Of a stretch of 35,715 nucleotides of DNA, positions 17,040-25,555 are shown in pieces. The DNA is from Clostridia bacterium (GTDB lineage Bacteria; Bacillota; Clostridia; Christensenellales; Aristaeellaceae). Location: the NCBI GenBank assembly GCA_017427165.1, contig JAFRTK010000147.1, positions 1 through 35,715 on the forward strand. Direction: 5' to 3'. The position numbers and the translations under genes are program-made. Every line of letters starts with the position of its first letter. The stretch's first letter is position 1. The notes beneath the pieces are model-generated. The model was not told the origin of the DNA and searched no databases. It saw nothing but the letters and a program-made list of their open reading frames with translations.

Positions 17040-18227
17040 TCAGGCGTCAGCCGGTTCCTCCGGCAGTTCCGGCCACATCTCCTCCGGCGGTTCCGGATAG
17101 AATTCTTCCGGTATGAAGTCTTCCGGCAGTTTTCCCGGCGGTGGCGGGAACCAGTCCAGCGGCTGTTTTTCCACACTGGCAGACGCAAAGTCCGCGTACT
17201 TCTCCGCCCAGATCCCGGCGCATATATCGTAGGAGGCGTAGTAGTCGTCTCCCCGGCGGTCCGGCAGGTCGAACAGTTCCTTCAGGTCTTCCCCGAGCTT
17301 CCGGGTAAAGGTGATGCTCCCCTTCACGTTCAGGTGCTGCCAGTCGGCAAAGTCGGTGGAGAATCGCAGGCCGAACCGCATCTTCGGATCGTTGTAGTTG
17401 ATTCCGGTGATCCCGTATTCCGCCGCGATCGCCCACAGCGAGTTGTAGTACATATGGTCATTTGCGTAGTCGGGGTTCGGGAAGCCCACCAGCATAATCG
17501 TGATTCCCTCGTCCCTGGCCATTTCAAAGATCTTCCGGGCGTATTCCTCTTCCCGGTCATTGATATTGCGCTTCACGGTATTCCACACCACGGACGGCCG
17601 GTCGTGGTGTTCCGTAACGTCACTTTCGATGTACCCTTTCCAGGTCTCCCCGCGCCCCCCGTTGTCCGGCGGAAACGTGAAGTCCTCCGCGGTCAGCTTC
17701 TTGTAGTTGCTGTGCACCTCCGGCAGGCCCAGGATGTAGCTCACAGCGTCCTGCGGTTTTTCCACGCAGGCCATGATCGCACCGATCCGGTTCCCGATCC
17801 CCCGGATGCCGAAGGTGGACAGGATCGTCCGCCCGCGCTTGGAATAATCCCGTGTATACGTTGCCGCCTTGGCGTCCAGCAGGATGATCTTCGGATGTTG
17901 CGTCTTCAGCGCTTCCTTAATCGTGTAGTAGCTTACCCAGAACGGCTGCTCCGCGCTGCACAGGTTGTAGGAGGCGATTCCGAATTCCTCCCACAGCACG
18001 TTCGTATTCACGCCGGCGTAAGCCAGCGAGGAGCCCACCGTCAGCACGTCCACGCTGTCGTCCGGCTGGCGGTACAGGTTCATCATGGAACAGATGCCGT
18101 AGTCATGCTTGGGCGTCAGCACAAAGTTGGCGTACACCAGCAGGAGGACGGCGATCACGGCAAAGCAAACAAGCCGGACCAGGAATCCCGCCCGTTTCTT
18201 TCCGCTCACCGCTCCGTTCTCCTTCAT
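17040..18227 (-). CDS. DltD-like SGNH-fold membrane protein
   Basis: This 395-residue protein has one N-terminal membrane segment (residues about 15-35) and then an outward-facing domain. DVLTVGSSLAYAG (60-72) supplies a GxS-type serine (S66 or S67), and DWQHLN supplies the Asp-x-x-His pair (D295, H298) of an SGNH catalytic site. The order and length fit DltD, which helps MBOAT enzymes pass acyl groups to teichoic acid or its carrier. The C-terminus is rich in proline, glutamate and glutamine-free PPEEMWPELPEEP runs, probably a flexible tail. It lies 14 bases after the MBOAT gene. Sequence identity to true DltD looks low, so SGNH-type acyltransferase or esterase are alternatives. Confidence 0.75.
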   Translation of the reverse strand: MKENGAVSGKKRAGFLVRLVCFAVIAVLLLVYANFVLTPKHDYGICSMMNLYRQPDDSVDVLTVGSSLAYAGVNTNVLWEEFGIASYNLCSAEQPFWVSYYTIKEALKTQHPKIILLDAKAATYTRDYSKRGRTILSTFGIRGIGNRIGAIMACVEKPQDAVSYILGLPEVHSNYKKLTAEDFTFPPDNGGRGETWKGYIESDVTEHHDRPSVVWNTVKRNINDREEEYARKIFEMARDEGITIMLVGFPNPDYANDHMYYNSLWAIAAEYGITGINYNDPKMRFGLRFSTDFADWQHLNVKGSITFTRKLGEDLKELFDLPDRRGDDYYASYDICAGIWAEKYADFASASVEKQPLDWFPPPPGKLPEDFIPEEFYPEPPEEMWPELPEEPADA

Positions 18228-18241
18228 TGCCTGTTCCCCCG

Positions 18242-19690
18242 TTAGAACTGCGTATACAGGAACGCCGCCCCGTCATAGCCCGAACCGTAGACGCCGAACA
18301 CCACGATCACCAGGATCAGGGCCAGCAGCACCGGCCACCGGATCCAGAAATGCGTTTTCGCGAGCCCGCCGCACACGTCGATCTTCTTCTCGCATAAAAT
18401 GTCCACAACCAGCACAATCACGCATCCCGCCGCGGCGATGATCCACTCGGTCAGTTCCATCACGCCGGTCATCTGTTCCGCGAAGCCCGCAAAGCTCCAC
18501 GGCTGCACCGTCTGCGCCATCAGGCTGAGCCCCTGCCCGGGGCCGGCCGTAAACGCGAAATACTGCGCGATCAGGGTCAGGATCCACGTCCGCACCAGCC
18601 GGAAGGGTTTCATCCACCCGTCCTTCGGCAGGTTCAGCGTATTCCGCATGCTCTTCCACACCGGATCCAGCAGCATGCTCGCCGCCATCACGATACCGAA
18701 ATACGTGCCGAACACCACCGCGTTCCAGTTGGCGGTATGCCAGATGCCGATCAGCAGGAACACCAGCATCGTCGCCAGCGCGCTGGGCACCATGCGCCCC
18801 GTCTTCTTGCCGAACGCCTTCGACGCCGCCTTCCCCAGCCCGATGCCCGCCTTCGAGGTCGTCAGCGGGTACAGCAGGTAGGAGCGGAACCACGCGCCCA
18901 GCGTGATGTGCCAGCGCCGCCAGTACTCGGCCACGCTCTGGCTGAAGAACGGCCGGCGGAAGTTCTCCGGCAGTTCAATTCCCGCCATGCGGGAGAAGCC
19001 GCGCACCACGTCCATGCCGCCCGAGAAATCCAGGTACAGCCGGATGGCGTACAGGATCACGCCGCCCAGCACAAACCAGCCCGGCAGGTCCCCGCCCTTC
19101 AGCAGCGCGGTCGTCACGGACGCCAGTCGGTCCGCGATCACCAGCTTTTTGAAATAGCCCCACAGCAACTGCTGGAAACCGGATACGAAACTGTCCGGAT
19201 CGAGCCGGTGCCCGGTCCGCAGCTGCGGCCCCAGCTCCTTCCAGGTGGAAATCGGCCCCTGGGCCAGCTGGGGGAAGTACCCGATGAACAGCCACGCCTC
19301 CAGCGGGTTTTTCCGCGCCTCCGCCTTGCCGCGGTATACGTCAATCAGGTATCCAGCGCTCTGGAACGTGAAGTAGCTCAGTCTCAGCGGCAGGATCAGG
19401 TCCGCCCCGGAAAACGCGGGATAATACTTCAGGAAAACCATGGCGCCCAGGTCGAGCACCAGCAGGAATGCCAGCAGCAGGCGGCTTTTCTTTTTCTGCA
19501 GCAGCAGGCCGCCGCCCCACATCACCAGGGCAACGGCCGTCAGGTGCGCCGCGCTGTACCAGCCGGAAAGGCATACAAAAACCGCGCTGGCGCACACCAG
19601 CACCAGCCAGCGGACCTTCAGCGGCATCAGGTAGTACAGCAGCAGCGTACATGCCGCGAAGGCCAGGAATTCAACGGTCAGTATGCTCAA
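18242..19690 (-). CDS. MBOAT O-acyltransferase, DltB/AlgI type
   Basis: This 482-residue membrane protein has about 11 hydrophobic segments. MBOAT hallmarks are present: RLYLDFSGGMDV (217-228), EYWRRWHITLGAWFRSYL (255-272, H261) and LIGIWHTANW (313-322, H318), the two histidines that line the catalytic tunnel. DltB moves acyl groups across the membrane from the carrier protein. It starts at a TTG codon (19690) inside the end of the previous gene, with GGGAGG 6 bases upstream, giving a 20-base overlap and likely translational coupling. The order carrier, adenylating enzyme, MBOAT, SGNH protein matches the Dlt logic, though the acyl group and acceptor are not known. Confidence 0.9.
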   Translation of the reverse strand: MSILTVEFLAFAACTLLLYYLMPLKVRWLVLVCASAVFVCLSGWYSAAHLTAVALVMWGGGLLLQKKKSRLLLAFLLVLDLGAMVFLKYYPAFSGADLILPLRLSYFTFQSAGYLIDVYRGKAEARKNPLEAWLFIGYFPQLAQGPISTWKELGPQLRTGHRLDPDSFVSGFQQLLWGYFKKLVIADRLASVTTALLKGGDLPGWFVLGGVILYAIRLYLDFSGGMDVVRGFSRMAGIELPENFRRPFFSQSVAEYWRRWHITLGAWFRSYLLYPLTTSKAGIGLGKAASKAFGKKTGRMVPSALATMLVFLLIGIWHTANWNAVVFGTYFGIVMAASMLLDPVWKSMRNTLNLPKDGWMKPFRLVRTWILTLIAQYFAFTAGPGQGLSLMAQTVQPWSFAGFAEQMTGVMELTEWIIAAAGCVIVLVVDILCEKKIDVCGGLAKTHFWIRWPVLLALILVIVVFGVYGSGYDGAAFLYTQF

Positions 19691-21161
19691 GTTCCGCCTC
19701 CCGCTTCAGCGCCGCCCGGTCAATCTTTCCGCTGCCGGTCCGGGGCATGGTCTCCCGGCGCAGCAGGCTGTCCGGCAGCATATACTTGGGCAGCGCCGCC
19801 TTCAGCGCTTTCCGGATATCCTTTTCATCCGCGGTCCCCGTAAAGGCCGCGATAATCTTCTCGTTCGGGGCGTCATACCAGCAGCACGCCAGCTCCACGC
19901 CGTCCGCCGCGCTCAGCGCGCACTCGACCTCGCCCAGCTCGATGCGGTAGCCGCTGCGCTTGATCTGGCTGTCCCGCCGGCCCAGGAACATCAGCTCCCC
20001 GCGGTCGTTGTACTCGCCCAGGTCGCCGGTTTTGTAGATCGTTTCCCGGATCTGCGGCCGCAACGGGTTCTGCACGAACGCGGCGGCGGTCTTCTCCGGC
20101 GCGTTGTAGTAGCCTGGCGACAGGCACGTTCCGCCCACGCAGATCTCCCCGTCGATCAGCTCGATCCGTGTATTGGTGCACGGGAAGCCGATCGGCAGGC
20201 TGTCCGTATCGGCGAAATCCCGGTCCACCCGGTACCAGGCGCATACGTCCGTAATCTCCGTCGGCCCGTACATGTTCACATAGTCCGCGTCCGGCAGCGC
20301 CTGCTTCCAGCGGTTCAGCGTGGCGCACGGCATCGTCTCGCCGCAGAAGAACACCCGCTTCACGCCCGGCAGCGATCCGGGGGCCAGAACGCCGGCGTTC
20401 GCCAGCGCCGTCAGCGCGGACGGCACCCAGAACAGCGTATCGATCTTCTCGGCACTGATCCGTTCCGCGAGTTTTTTCGGGAACATGAAATCCCCGCGAG
20501 GAATCAGGTGCAGGCTGCCCCGCATCTTCATCGCGCAGTAGATGTCCAGCACGGAATTGTCAAAATAGAACGGCGCCTGGCTTCCGAACCGCACGCCCTC
20601 CGGCAGGCGCAGCGCGCCGCAGGCCCACTCGATAAAGTCCACCACGCTGCGGTGCATGATGGACACGCCTTTGGGCACGCCGGTGGACCCGCTCGTAAAC
20701 AGCACGTACAGCAGGTCCGTATCGATATGTCCCGCGCGGCGTTCCGCCAGCTTCCCCGCGTCTTCCCCGCCGGGGATCTCAGCGAAGCACGCCGTTTTCG
20801 CGTCCCCCGCGATCCGTTCCGCGGTGTCCCGGAACTTTTCCTCAAACAGGATCACCGACGGCTGCAGCGTTTCCGCGATCATCCGCATCCGCGCCTCCGG
20901 CATGGAGGAATCCAGCGGCGTGTAAAAGCACCCCGCGTACACCGCGCCGAACATCGCGCACAGGCAGTCCGGGCTCTTTTCCATCAGGATCAGCACCGGC
21001 TGCTGCGGCTTTGTAAGCGCGCAAAGAAAGGTCCCGGTTTCCCGGGCCCTTGTCCGCAGGGCGCCCCAGGTATAGCTTCCGCCCGGCCCGTCATAGGCCA
21101 TGGACTGCGGCGCGGCCTCCGCCGCCTCCTCCAGCCAGTCCAGTACGCTGCGCGTGCTCAT
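19671..21161 (-). CDS. DltA-like adenylating enzyme 1
   Basis: This 496-residue AMP-binding enzyme is of the DltA type. Motifs: LFTSGSTGVPKG (154-165), NMYGPTE, the hinge GRRDSQIKRSGYRIELGE and the catalytic lysine in SGKIDR. Residue D201 in FYFDNSVLD is the aspartate expected to bind the alpha-amino group of an amino acid such as D-alanine, so this enzyme keeps the normal pocket. Its ATG overlaps the stop codon of the carrier gene (ATGA), and its end overlaps the MBOAT gene, so these three genes are tightly coupled. It likely loads the carrier encoded at 21158-21394. D-alanine is the family default, not shown by the sequence alone. Confidence 0.85.
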   Translation of the reverse strand: MSTRSVLDWLEEAAEAAPQSMAYDGPGGSYTWGALRTRARETGTFLCALTKPQQPVLILMEKSPDCLCAMFGAVYAGCFYTPLDSSMPEARMRMIAETLQPSVILFEEKFRDTAERIAGDAKTACFAEIPGGEDAGKLAERRAGHIDTDLLYVLFTSGSTGVPKGVSIMHRSVVDFIEWACGALRLPEGVRFGSQAPFYFDNSVLDIYCAMKMRGSLHLIPRGDFMFPKKLAERISAEKIDTLFWVPSALTALANAGVLAPGSLPGVKRVFFCGETMPCATLNRWKQALPDADYVNMYGPTEITDVCAWYRVDRDFADTDSLPIGFPCTNTRIELIDGEICVGGTCLSPGYYNAPEKTAAAFVQNPLRPQIRETIYKTGDLGEYNDRGELMFLGRRDSQIKRSGYRIELGEVECALSAADGVELACCWYDAPNEKIIAAFTGTADEKDIRKALKAALPKYMLPDSLLRRETMPRTGSGKIDRAALKREAELEHTDR

Positions 21162-21394
21162 TTTCCCTGGTACCGGTGCACCAGCTCCAGCATGGACTGC
21201 ACGTTGTTGAAGTTTTCCGGCTCGATGTCGCCGGTGATGATGTGGATGTCAAAAGCCTCGTCCAGGGCGGCGATGATCTGGGTCAGGTCGAAGGAATCGA
21301 TCAGCCCGTCGTCCACCAGCGCGCCTTCATCGGCGAAGTCCACGTCGTCGCGGACCTCCGCCAGTGCCGCAAGCAGCTTTTCCATGTCGGTCAT
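21158..21394 (-). CDS. DltC-like acyl carrier protein
   Basis: This 78-residue acidic protein has the four-helix carrier shape and the phosphopantetheine site DSFD (S34 in GLIDSFDLTQI). It is the size of DltC. A G-rich site (GGGGGG) precedes the ATG. It is the only carrier protein in the window and is the first gene of the Dlt-like set, so both adenylating enzymes probably use it, although another carrier elsewhere cannot be excluded. Confidence 0.85.
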   Translation of the reverse strand: MTDMEKLLAALAEVRDDVDFADEGALVDDGLIDSFDLTQIIAALDEAFDIHIITGDIEPENFNNVQSMLELVHRYQGK

Positions 21395-21446
21395 GCCAGA
21401 TACCCCCCTGTTCTTGGTGCAGCACGCCGATCAGCTTCGGCTGCCC

Positions 21447-21482
21447 TTCCGGCAGGGGTGGAACGCGCCGCCCCTGCCGGAA
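21447..21482 (-). other. Intercistronic hairpin 2, before the carrier protein gene
   Basis: TTCCGGCAGGGG (21447-21458) and its exact complement (21471-21482) form a 12-base stem with a 12-base loop. It directly follows, on the minus strand, the hairpin at 21486-21520. No T-run follows, so full termination is not expected; attenuation, RNA processing or message stability are possible roles. Confidence 0.6.
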
Positions 21483-21485
21483 AGG

Positions 21486-21520
21486 CATTCCGGGGGAAAA
21501 CGGGATTTTCCCCCGGAATG
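21486..21520 (-). other. Intercistronic hairpin 1, after the MsmK-type gene
   Basis: CATTCCGGGGGAAAA (21486-21500) and its exact complement (21506-21520) form a perfect 15-base stem with a 5-base loop, 11 bases after the stop codon of the ATPase gene. The stem ends without a T-run, so it may act as a partial terminator or as a 3'-end stabiliser dividing the transport genes from the Dlt-like genes. Confidence 0.65.
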
Positions 21521-21530
21521 TGTGCGCTTG

Positions 21531-22649
21531 TTATGCGTTGATACGTTTCTGGGTTTCCGGATCGAAAAGATGCAGCTTTTCCATGTTCGGTTTCAGCAGC
21601 ATTTCCGTCTCTGTGGGCGCTTTTTCTCCGGCGTACTTAAATACTACCACTTTTTCGCCGATCCGTACATACAGCAGGTACGCGTCACCCAGCGGCTCGA
21701 TGGAATCCAGCTTTGCCGGAATGGAATTCACGCCTTCCTGCGCGATTTCGAAGTCGGACGGCCGGATGCCCAGGTCCACCTTTTTGCCCGTATAGGGCGC
21801 CAGGGATGCCTTCACATGGTCCGGCGCTTTCAGCCGGAAGGTGCCCGCGTCCAGGATATATGCGCCGTTCTCTTCCTTCACGCTGCAGGGGAAGATGTTG
21901 ATCTGCGGGGTGCCCAGGAAGCCCGCCACGAACTCGTTGGCCGGATGGTCGTACAGGTCGTTCGGGGTGCCTTCCTGCATGATGTGGCCGCCGCTCAGCA
22001 GCACAATGTGGTCCGCCATGGTCATGGCTTCCGTCTGGTCATGCGTTACATAGATGGTGGTCACATTCAGTTCCTTCTGGATCTTCTTCAGCTCGTAGCG
22101 CACCTGGTCGCGCAGCTTGGCGTCCAGGTTGCCCAGCGGTTCGTCCAGCAGGAAGACCTGGGGGCTGCGCACCAGGGCGCGGCCCAGGGCCACACGCTGG
22201 CGCTGGCCGCCGGAAAGCTGGGCAATCCGCCGGTCCAGCAGGTCCGTCAGCTCCAGCTTGGCCGCCTGCTCATTCACCAGCCGGTCAATCTCATCCTTCG
22301 GCACCTTCTTGGTCTTCAGGGAAAAGCCCATGTTTTCCCGCACGGTCATGTTCGGGTACAGGGCGTATTCCTGGAACACCATGGCGATGTTGCGCTCCTG
22401 CGGCGGAACGAAGGTTTTCTTCTTGCCGCCCTCCGTTTCCGTCATCAGCTTGTCACCGAAGTAGATCTGGCCCGAGAAGGGCTCGAGGAGGCCGGCGATG
22501 GAATACATGGCCGTGGATTTGCCGCAGCCGGAGGGTCCCAGGAACACGCAGAACTCGCCGTCCTTGATATCCAGGTTCAGCTTGTCCAGTACGTAAGTCT
22601 TGCCCTTGTTGTAGCTTACGCACATATCCTTGATCGTAATCGAAGCCAT
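21531..22649 (-). CDS. MsmK/UgpC-type sugar ABC transporter ATPase
   Basis: This 372-residue ATPase powers sugar importers of the CUT1 class. It has Walker A GPSGCGKST (38-46), a Q-loop in VFQEYALYPN (91-100), signature LSGGQRQR (145-152), Walker B VFLLDEP (165-171) and the switch histidine in YVTHDQTEA. Residues from about 235 form the regulatory OB-type (TOBE) domain that marks the MalK/MsmK group, where regulators bind. It lies 5 bases after a GH3 gene, with GGGAGG at the end of that gene as its ribosome site. Energising both permeases upstream is the natural role. Such ATPases often serve several importers. Confidence 0.95.
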   Translation of the reverse strand: MASITIKDMCVSYNKGKTYVLDKLNLDIKDGEFCVFLGPSGCGKSTAMYSIAGLLEPFSGQIYFGDKLMTETEGGKKKTFVPPQERNIAMVFQEYALYPNMTVRENMGFSLKTKKVPKDEIDRLVNEQAAKLELTDLLDRRIAQLSGGQRQRVALGRALVRSPQVFLLDEPLGNLDAKLRDQVRYELKKIQKELNVTTIYVTHDQTEAMTMADHIVLLSGGHIMQEGTPNDLYDHPANEFVAGFLGTPQINIFPCSVKEENGAYILDAGTFRLKAPDHVKASLAPYTGKKVDLGIRPSDFEIAQEGVNSIPAKLDSIEPLGDAYLLYVRIGEKVVVFKYAGEKAPTETEMLLKPNMEKLHLFDPETQKRINA

Positions 22650-22654
22650 GTCTT

Positions 22655-24628
22655 TTACCTCCCGAAGCCTTCAGCGTCGATACCAAAGCCGTATTCATAC
22701 AGCGGGTTTTCGATATCCTTGGGCATATCCTCCCGCTGCGCGAGCACTGATTCCATGGTGGCGGGAATCTGGAACGGCAGCCGGCCGGTGATCTCGGTCT
22801 CGCCGAAGAGGCAGTCCGCAACGGCCTCCGCGCCGCAGGTTACGCCGGGGCGGTATACCAGCAGCACGCTGTCCGCCGCTTCTGTAACCGGGGTCAGCAC
22901 GTAGGCGCGGTTCATCACCACGACGGCTGTCACATTGGCGCCTGCCTTGTCCAGCGCGTTGATCAGCTTCACCTGTTCCTCCGGGAATTCCAGGGTGGAG
23001 GCGCCCCACGCGGGATCATGGGTGCCGCTCTTCTCGCCCACCACGACCACGGCGGTCACACCGCTCAGGTCCGCGGGAACTTCCGCGGCATCGGCGATAT
23101 ACGTTACGTTTTCTTCACCGGCCTTGTTCTTCAGCTCCTGCAGGATGGTGGTACCTTTCAGTTCCACCGGCTCCTTGGCGGTCCAGCCGCTGCTCAGGCA
23201 GCGCAGGTCTTCCGCCAGCGTGCCGGCCACGATGAACTTCTGTCCTTCCAGGGATACGGCGTTCTCGTACTTCACCAGCGTGAAGGACTTCGCCGCGGCT
23301 TCCTTCGCGACCGCGCGGTGCGCTTCGCTGCCGATGATTTCCTCGGCCGCGTCTTCGTCCACATAGGGGTTCTCGAACAGGCCCATCTTAAACTTCAGCA
23401 CCAGGATCCGGCGGCAGGCTTCGGTGATTTTTTCCGCCGGCACCTCATCCACCACCTGCCGGGTGGAGCGTACGCCCGCGCCGCCCAGGATATCCGCGCC
23501 GGCATTTGCCGCGCCGGAGAAGTTCAGGCCCCAGTCGGTCTGGATGATGCCTTCATAGCCCAGCTGTCCGCGCAGCAGGTCGGTCATAACCACGGCGCTC
23601 TGGTCGGCGGAGTTGTCCACCGCGTCGCCGCCCAGGTACGGAACCGTGGAATAGCCGTACGGCATGACCGCGGCTGCCCCGGCTTCCATACCGGCTTTGA
23701 ATCCGGCCAGGTGGAGCTCCAGGGAGTCTTCGGAAATCGTCAGCGGGGTTCCGTCCACACCGCCCGTCTGGGCGCCGGCGCCGGGGAAGTGCTTCACAGT
23801 CGCGACCACGGAGTTTTCATCTATCCCGTTTTCGCCCTGCAGCGCCACAACTGCCGCCCTGATTAGGTTCTGCACCACTTCGGTGTCTTCGGAATAGCAT
23901 TCCTGGTTCCGGCCCCACCGGGGATCGGTGATCAGGTCGGCATCCGGGGACAGCGCCATGCGCACACCCACCGCCATCAGTTCTTCCTTCAGCACCCGGT
24001 TCAGTTCCGCCACCAGCTCCGCGTCATTCGCGGCGCCCTGGTTGATTTCATCCGGCAGGTAGGTTGCGTCCTTCACGAAGGCCGCGCCGGCTTCCGTGTC
24101 CATGGAGAAGATGACCGGGATGCCGAAGTCAGACTCTTCGCTCAGCTCCTGGATCTCATTGGTCAGGCGAGCCGCGTTCCGGGCGTTGGAGAGGGGGCCT
24201 TCAGGCTCCTTGTCCTCATCCTCATCTTCGTCCTCGTCCTCTTCGTCTTCCTCTTCATCCTCATCGGGTTCTTCCGTTTCGAAGATGTATTCATAGACCA
24301 GGGCAAACCCCACGTTGTTTTTGGTAAACCAGCTGTCCTTCATCGTTACCAGCGTCAGGTGCACCATCTGTGCCGCCTGCTGGTCGATGTCCATCTGGCT
24401 GATCAGGTCGTCCGCCCGCTCTTCGGGGGTCAGCCGCCAGTCCTCATAGGGATCCAGTTCGCAGTTGTCGTTCAGGTCCTTGAACTGGTATCCGTCCACC
24501 TCAATGATGTCCTTGACCCGGGCGACGAGCTCCGGCTGGACCGGCGCGTCCTCCGCCATGGCGGGCAGCACGCCCAGCACCAGCAGCGCGGCCAGGGCCA
24601 GGGAGGCAATCCGTTTGAATGTTTTCAT
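22655..24628 (-). CDS. Secreted GH3 glycosidase with acidic tract (paralogue 3)
   Basis: The start at 24628 is set by the AAAGGAG site 8 bases upstream and the signal peptide MKTFKRIASLALAALLVLG; a longer frame to 25078 would overlap the permease gene. The 657-residue product has an EF-hand-like loop D51-L-N-D-N-C-E-L-D-x-x-E62 and a typical GH3 site: DPRWGR (235-240), TVKHFPGAGAQ (K279, H280) and nucleophile D365 in IIQTDWGLNF. It ends in NPLYEYGFGID, as active GH3 enzymes of this length do. Residues 118-143 are a run of mostly Glu and Asp, which is odd for this family. It sits between the permease G and ATPase genes, so beta-glucosidase activity on imported or surface sugars is likely. Confidence 0.9.
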   Translation of the reverse strand: MKTFKRIASLALAALLVLGVLPAMAEDAPVQPELVARVKDIIEVDGYQFKDLNDNCELDPYEDWRLTPEERADDLISQMDIDQQAAQMVHLTLVTMKDSWFTKNNVGFALVYEYIFETEEPDEDEEEDEEDEDEDEDEDKEPEGPLSNARNAARLTNEIQELSEESDFGIPVIFSMDTEAGAAFVKDATYLPDEINQGAANDAELVAELNRVLKEELMAVGVRMALSPDADLITDPRWGRNQECYSEDTEVVQNLIRAAVVALQGENGIDENSVVATVKHFPGAGAQTGGVDGTPLTISEDSLELHLAGFKAGMEAGAAAVMPYGYSTVPYLGGDAVDNSADQSAVVMTDLLRGQLGYEGIIQTDWGLNFSGAANAGADILGGAGVRSTRQVVDEVPAEKITEACRRILVLKFKMGLFENPYVDEDAAEEIIGSEAHRAVAKEAAAKSFTLVKYENAVSLEGQKFIVAGTLAEDLRCLSSGWTAKEPVELKGTTILQELKNKAGEENVTYIADAAEVPADLSGVTAVVVVGEKSGTHDPAWGASTLEFPEEQVKLINALDKAGANVTAVVVMNRAYVLTPVTEAADSVLLVYRPGVTCGAEAVADCLFGETEITGRLPFQIPATMESVLAQREDMPKDIENPLYEYGFGIDAEGFGR

Positions 24629-24648
24629 TTCATATACTCCTTTCCGCC

Positions 24649-25554
24649 TTACGACGCGGTGACCGCGCCGCTCATCTGGCCGCTGATCAGGTACTTGCCC
24701 ATGAAGATGTAGATGATCAGCATCGGCAGGGCCAGGATCATGGAACCGGCCATCAGCTGGTTGATTTCCACGCCCGTGGATCCCACAAAGCTGTTCAGCA
24801 CAATCGTGGCCAGCGGTGCCTGCGCGCCCTCGCCCTGGTTGGCCAGGACCAGCGCGAACAGCATCTCGTTCCAGATCGATGTGCACTGGAACACAAACGT
24901 GGTAATCGTGGCCAGCTTGGTGTTGGGTACCACGATCTTCCGGTAGATCTGCCACATGCCGTTGCCGTCGATCATGGCCTGGCGGATCAGTGCGTCCGGC
25001 ACCTCTGAGTAGTAGCCGCGCATCATGGTGGTGCACATCGGCATACCGAAGATCGAGTGGGCCAGCACAATACCCCATATGTTATCGTACAGGCCGTAGT
25101 TGGTAATGTTTTTCAGCAGGGGGATCAGGATCGCCTGGAAAGGCAGGTACGTGGCCGCGATCAGCGCGATGAAGAACACGTTGTTCAGCTTGAACCGCCA
25201 CTTGCCCAGCGCGTACGCGCAGATCGATCCCAGGAACACGGATCCGGCCGCGCCGAATATCGTGACCACCAGGCTGTTGAGCAGCGAGACCGCCAGCAGG
25301 TCCATGGCCCCGCTGTAGCCTTCCATGGAGAAGTTCTGCGGGAGCGCGATAGGCGACGTGCTGATCGCCTCGGCATTGCTCTTGAAGGAGGATACGAGCG
25401 CGCCCCAGAAGGGCAGCATGTAGAATACCAGGAAAAGGACCAGGATCAGGTAGTAGACAATATGCAGCACGGTCATATGCCACTTCGGCTTGACCTTCAG
25501 CGTTTGTGCTGCCTGCCCTGCCTTGCTGCGCTCGGCAATCATGTTGTCCTGCAT
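24649..25554 (-). CDS. Sugar ABC transporter permease, MalG type
   Basis: This 301-residue membrane protein has six membrane segments. The cytoplasmic EAA loop that contacts the ATPase is YSEVPDALIRQAMIDGNGMW (residues about 181-200), followed by IYRKIVVPNTK. Length and motif fit the second permease subunit of CUT1 importers. Its ATG is one base after the stop codon of the first permease gene, with AGGAGG within the end of that gene, so the two are translated together. It works with the 613-residue permease, the binding protein and the MsmK-type ATPase. Confidence 0.95.
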   Translation of the reverse strand: MQDNMIAERSKAGQAAQTLKVKPKWHMTVLHIVYYLILVLFLVFYMLPFWGALVSSFKSNAEAISTSPIALPQNFSMEGYSGAMDLLAVSLLNSLVVTIFGAAGSVFLGSICAYALGKWRFKLNNVFFIALIAATYLPFQAILIPLLKNITNYGLYDNIWGIVLAHSIFGMPMCTTMMRGYYSEVPDALIRQAMIDGNGMWQIYRKIVVPNTKLATITTFVFQCTSIWNEMLFALVLANQGEGAQAPLATIVLNSFVGSTGVEINQLMAGSMILALPMLIIYIFMGKYLISGQMSGAVTAS

Positions 25555-25555
25555 A

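Noticed and set aside
19683-22904. Very long open frame on the plus strand (over 1000 codons)
   Set aside because: It runs antisense through the adenylating enzyme, carrier and ATPase genes and shows no domain, signal or ribosome site; long antisense frames are expected in GC-rich DNA.
24629-25078. N-terminal extension of the GH3 gene to 25078
   Set aside because: It would overlap the permease G gene out of frame and bury the signal peptide; the start at 24628 has a good ribosome site.
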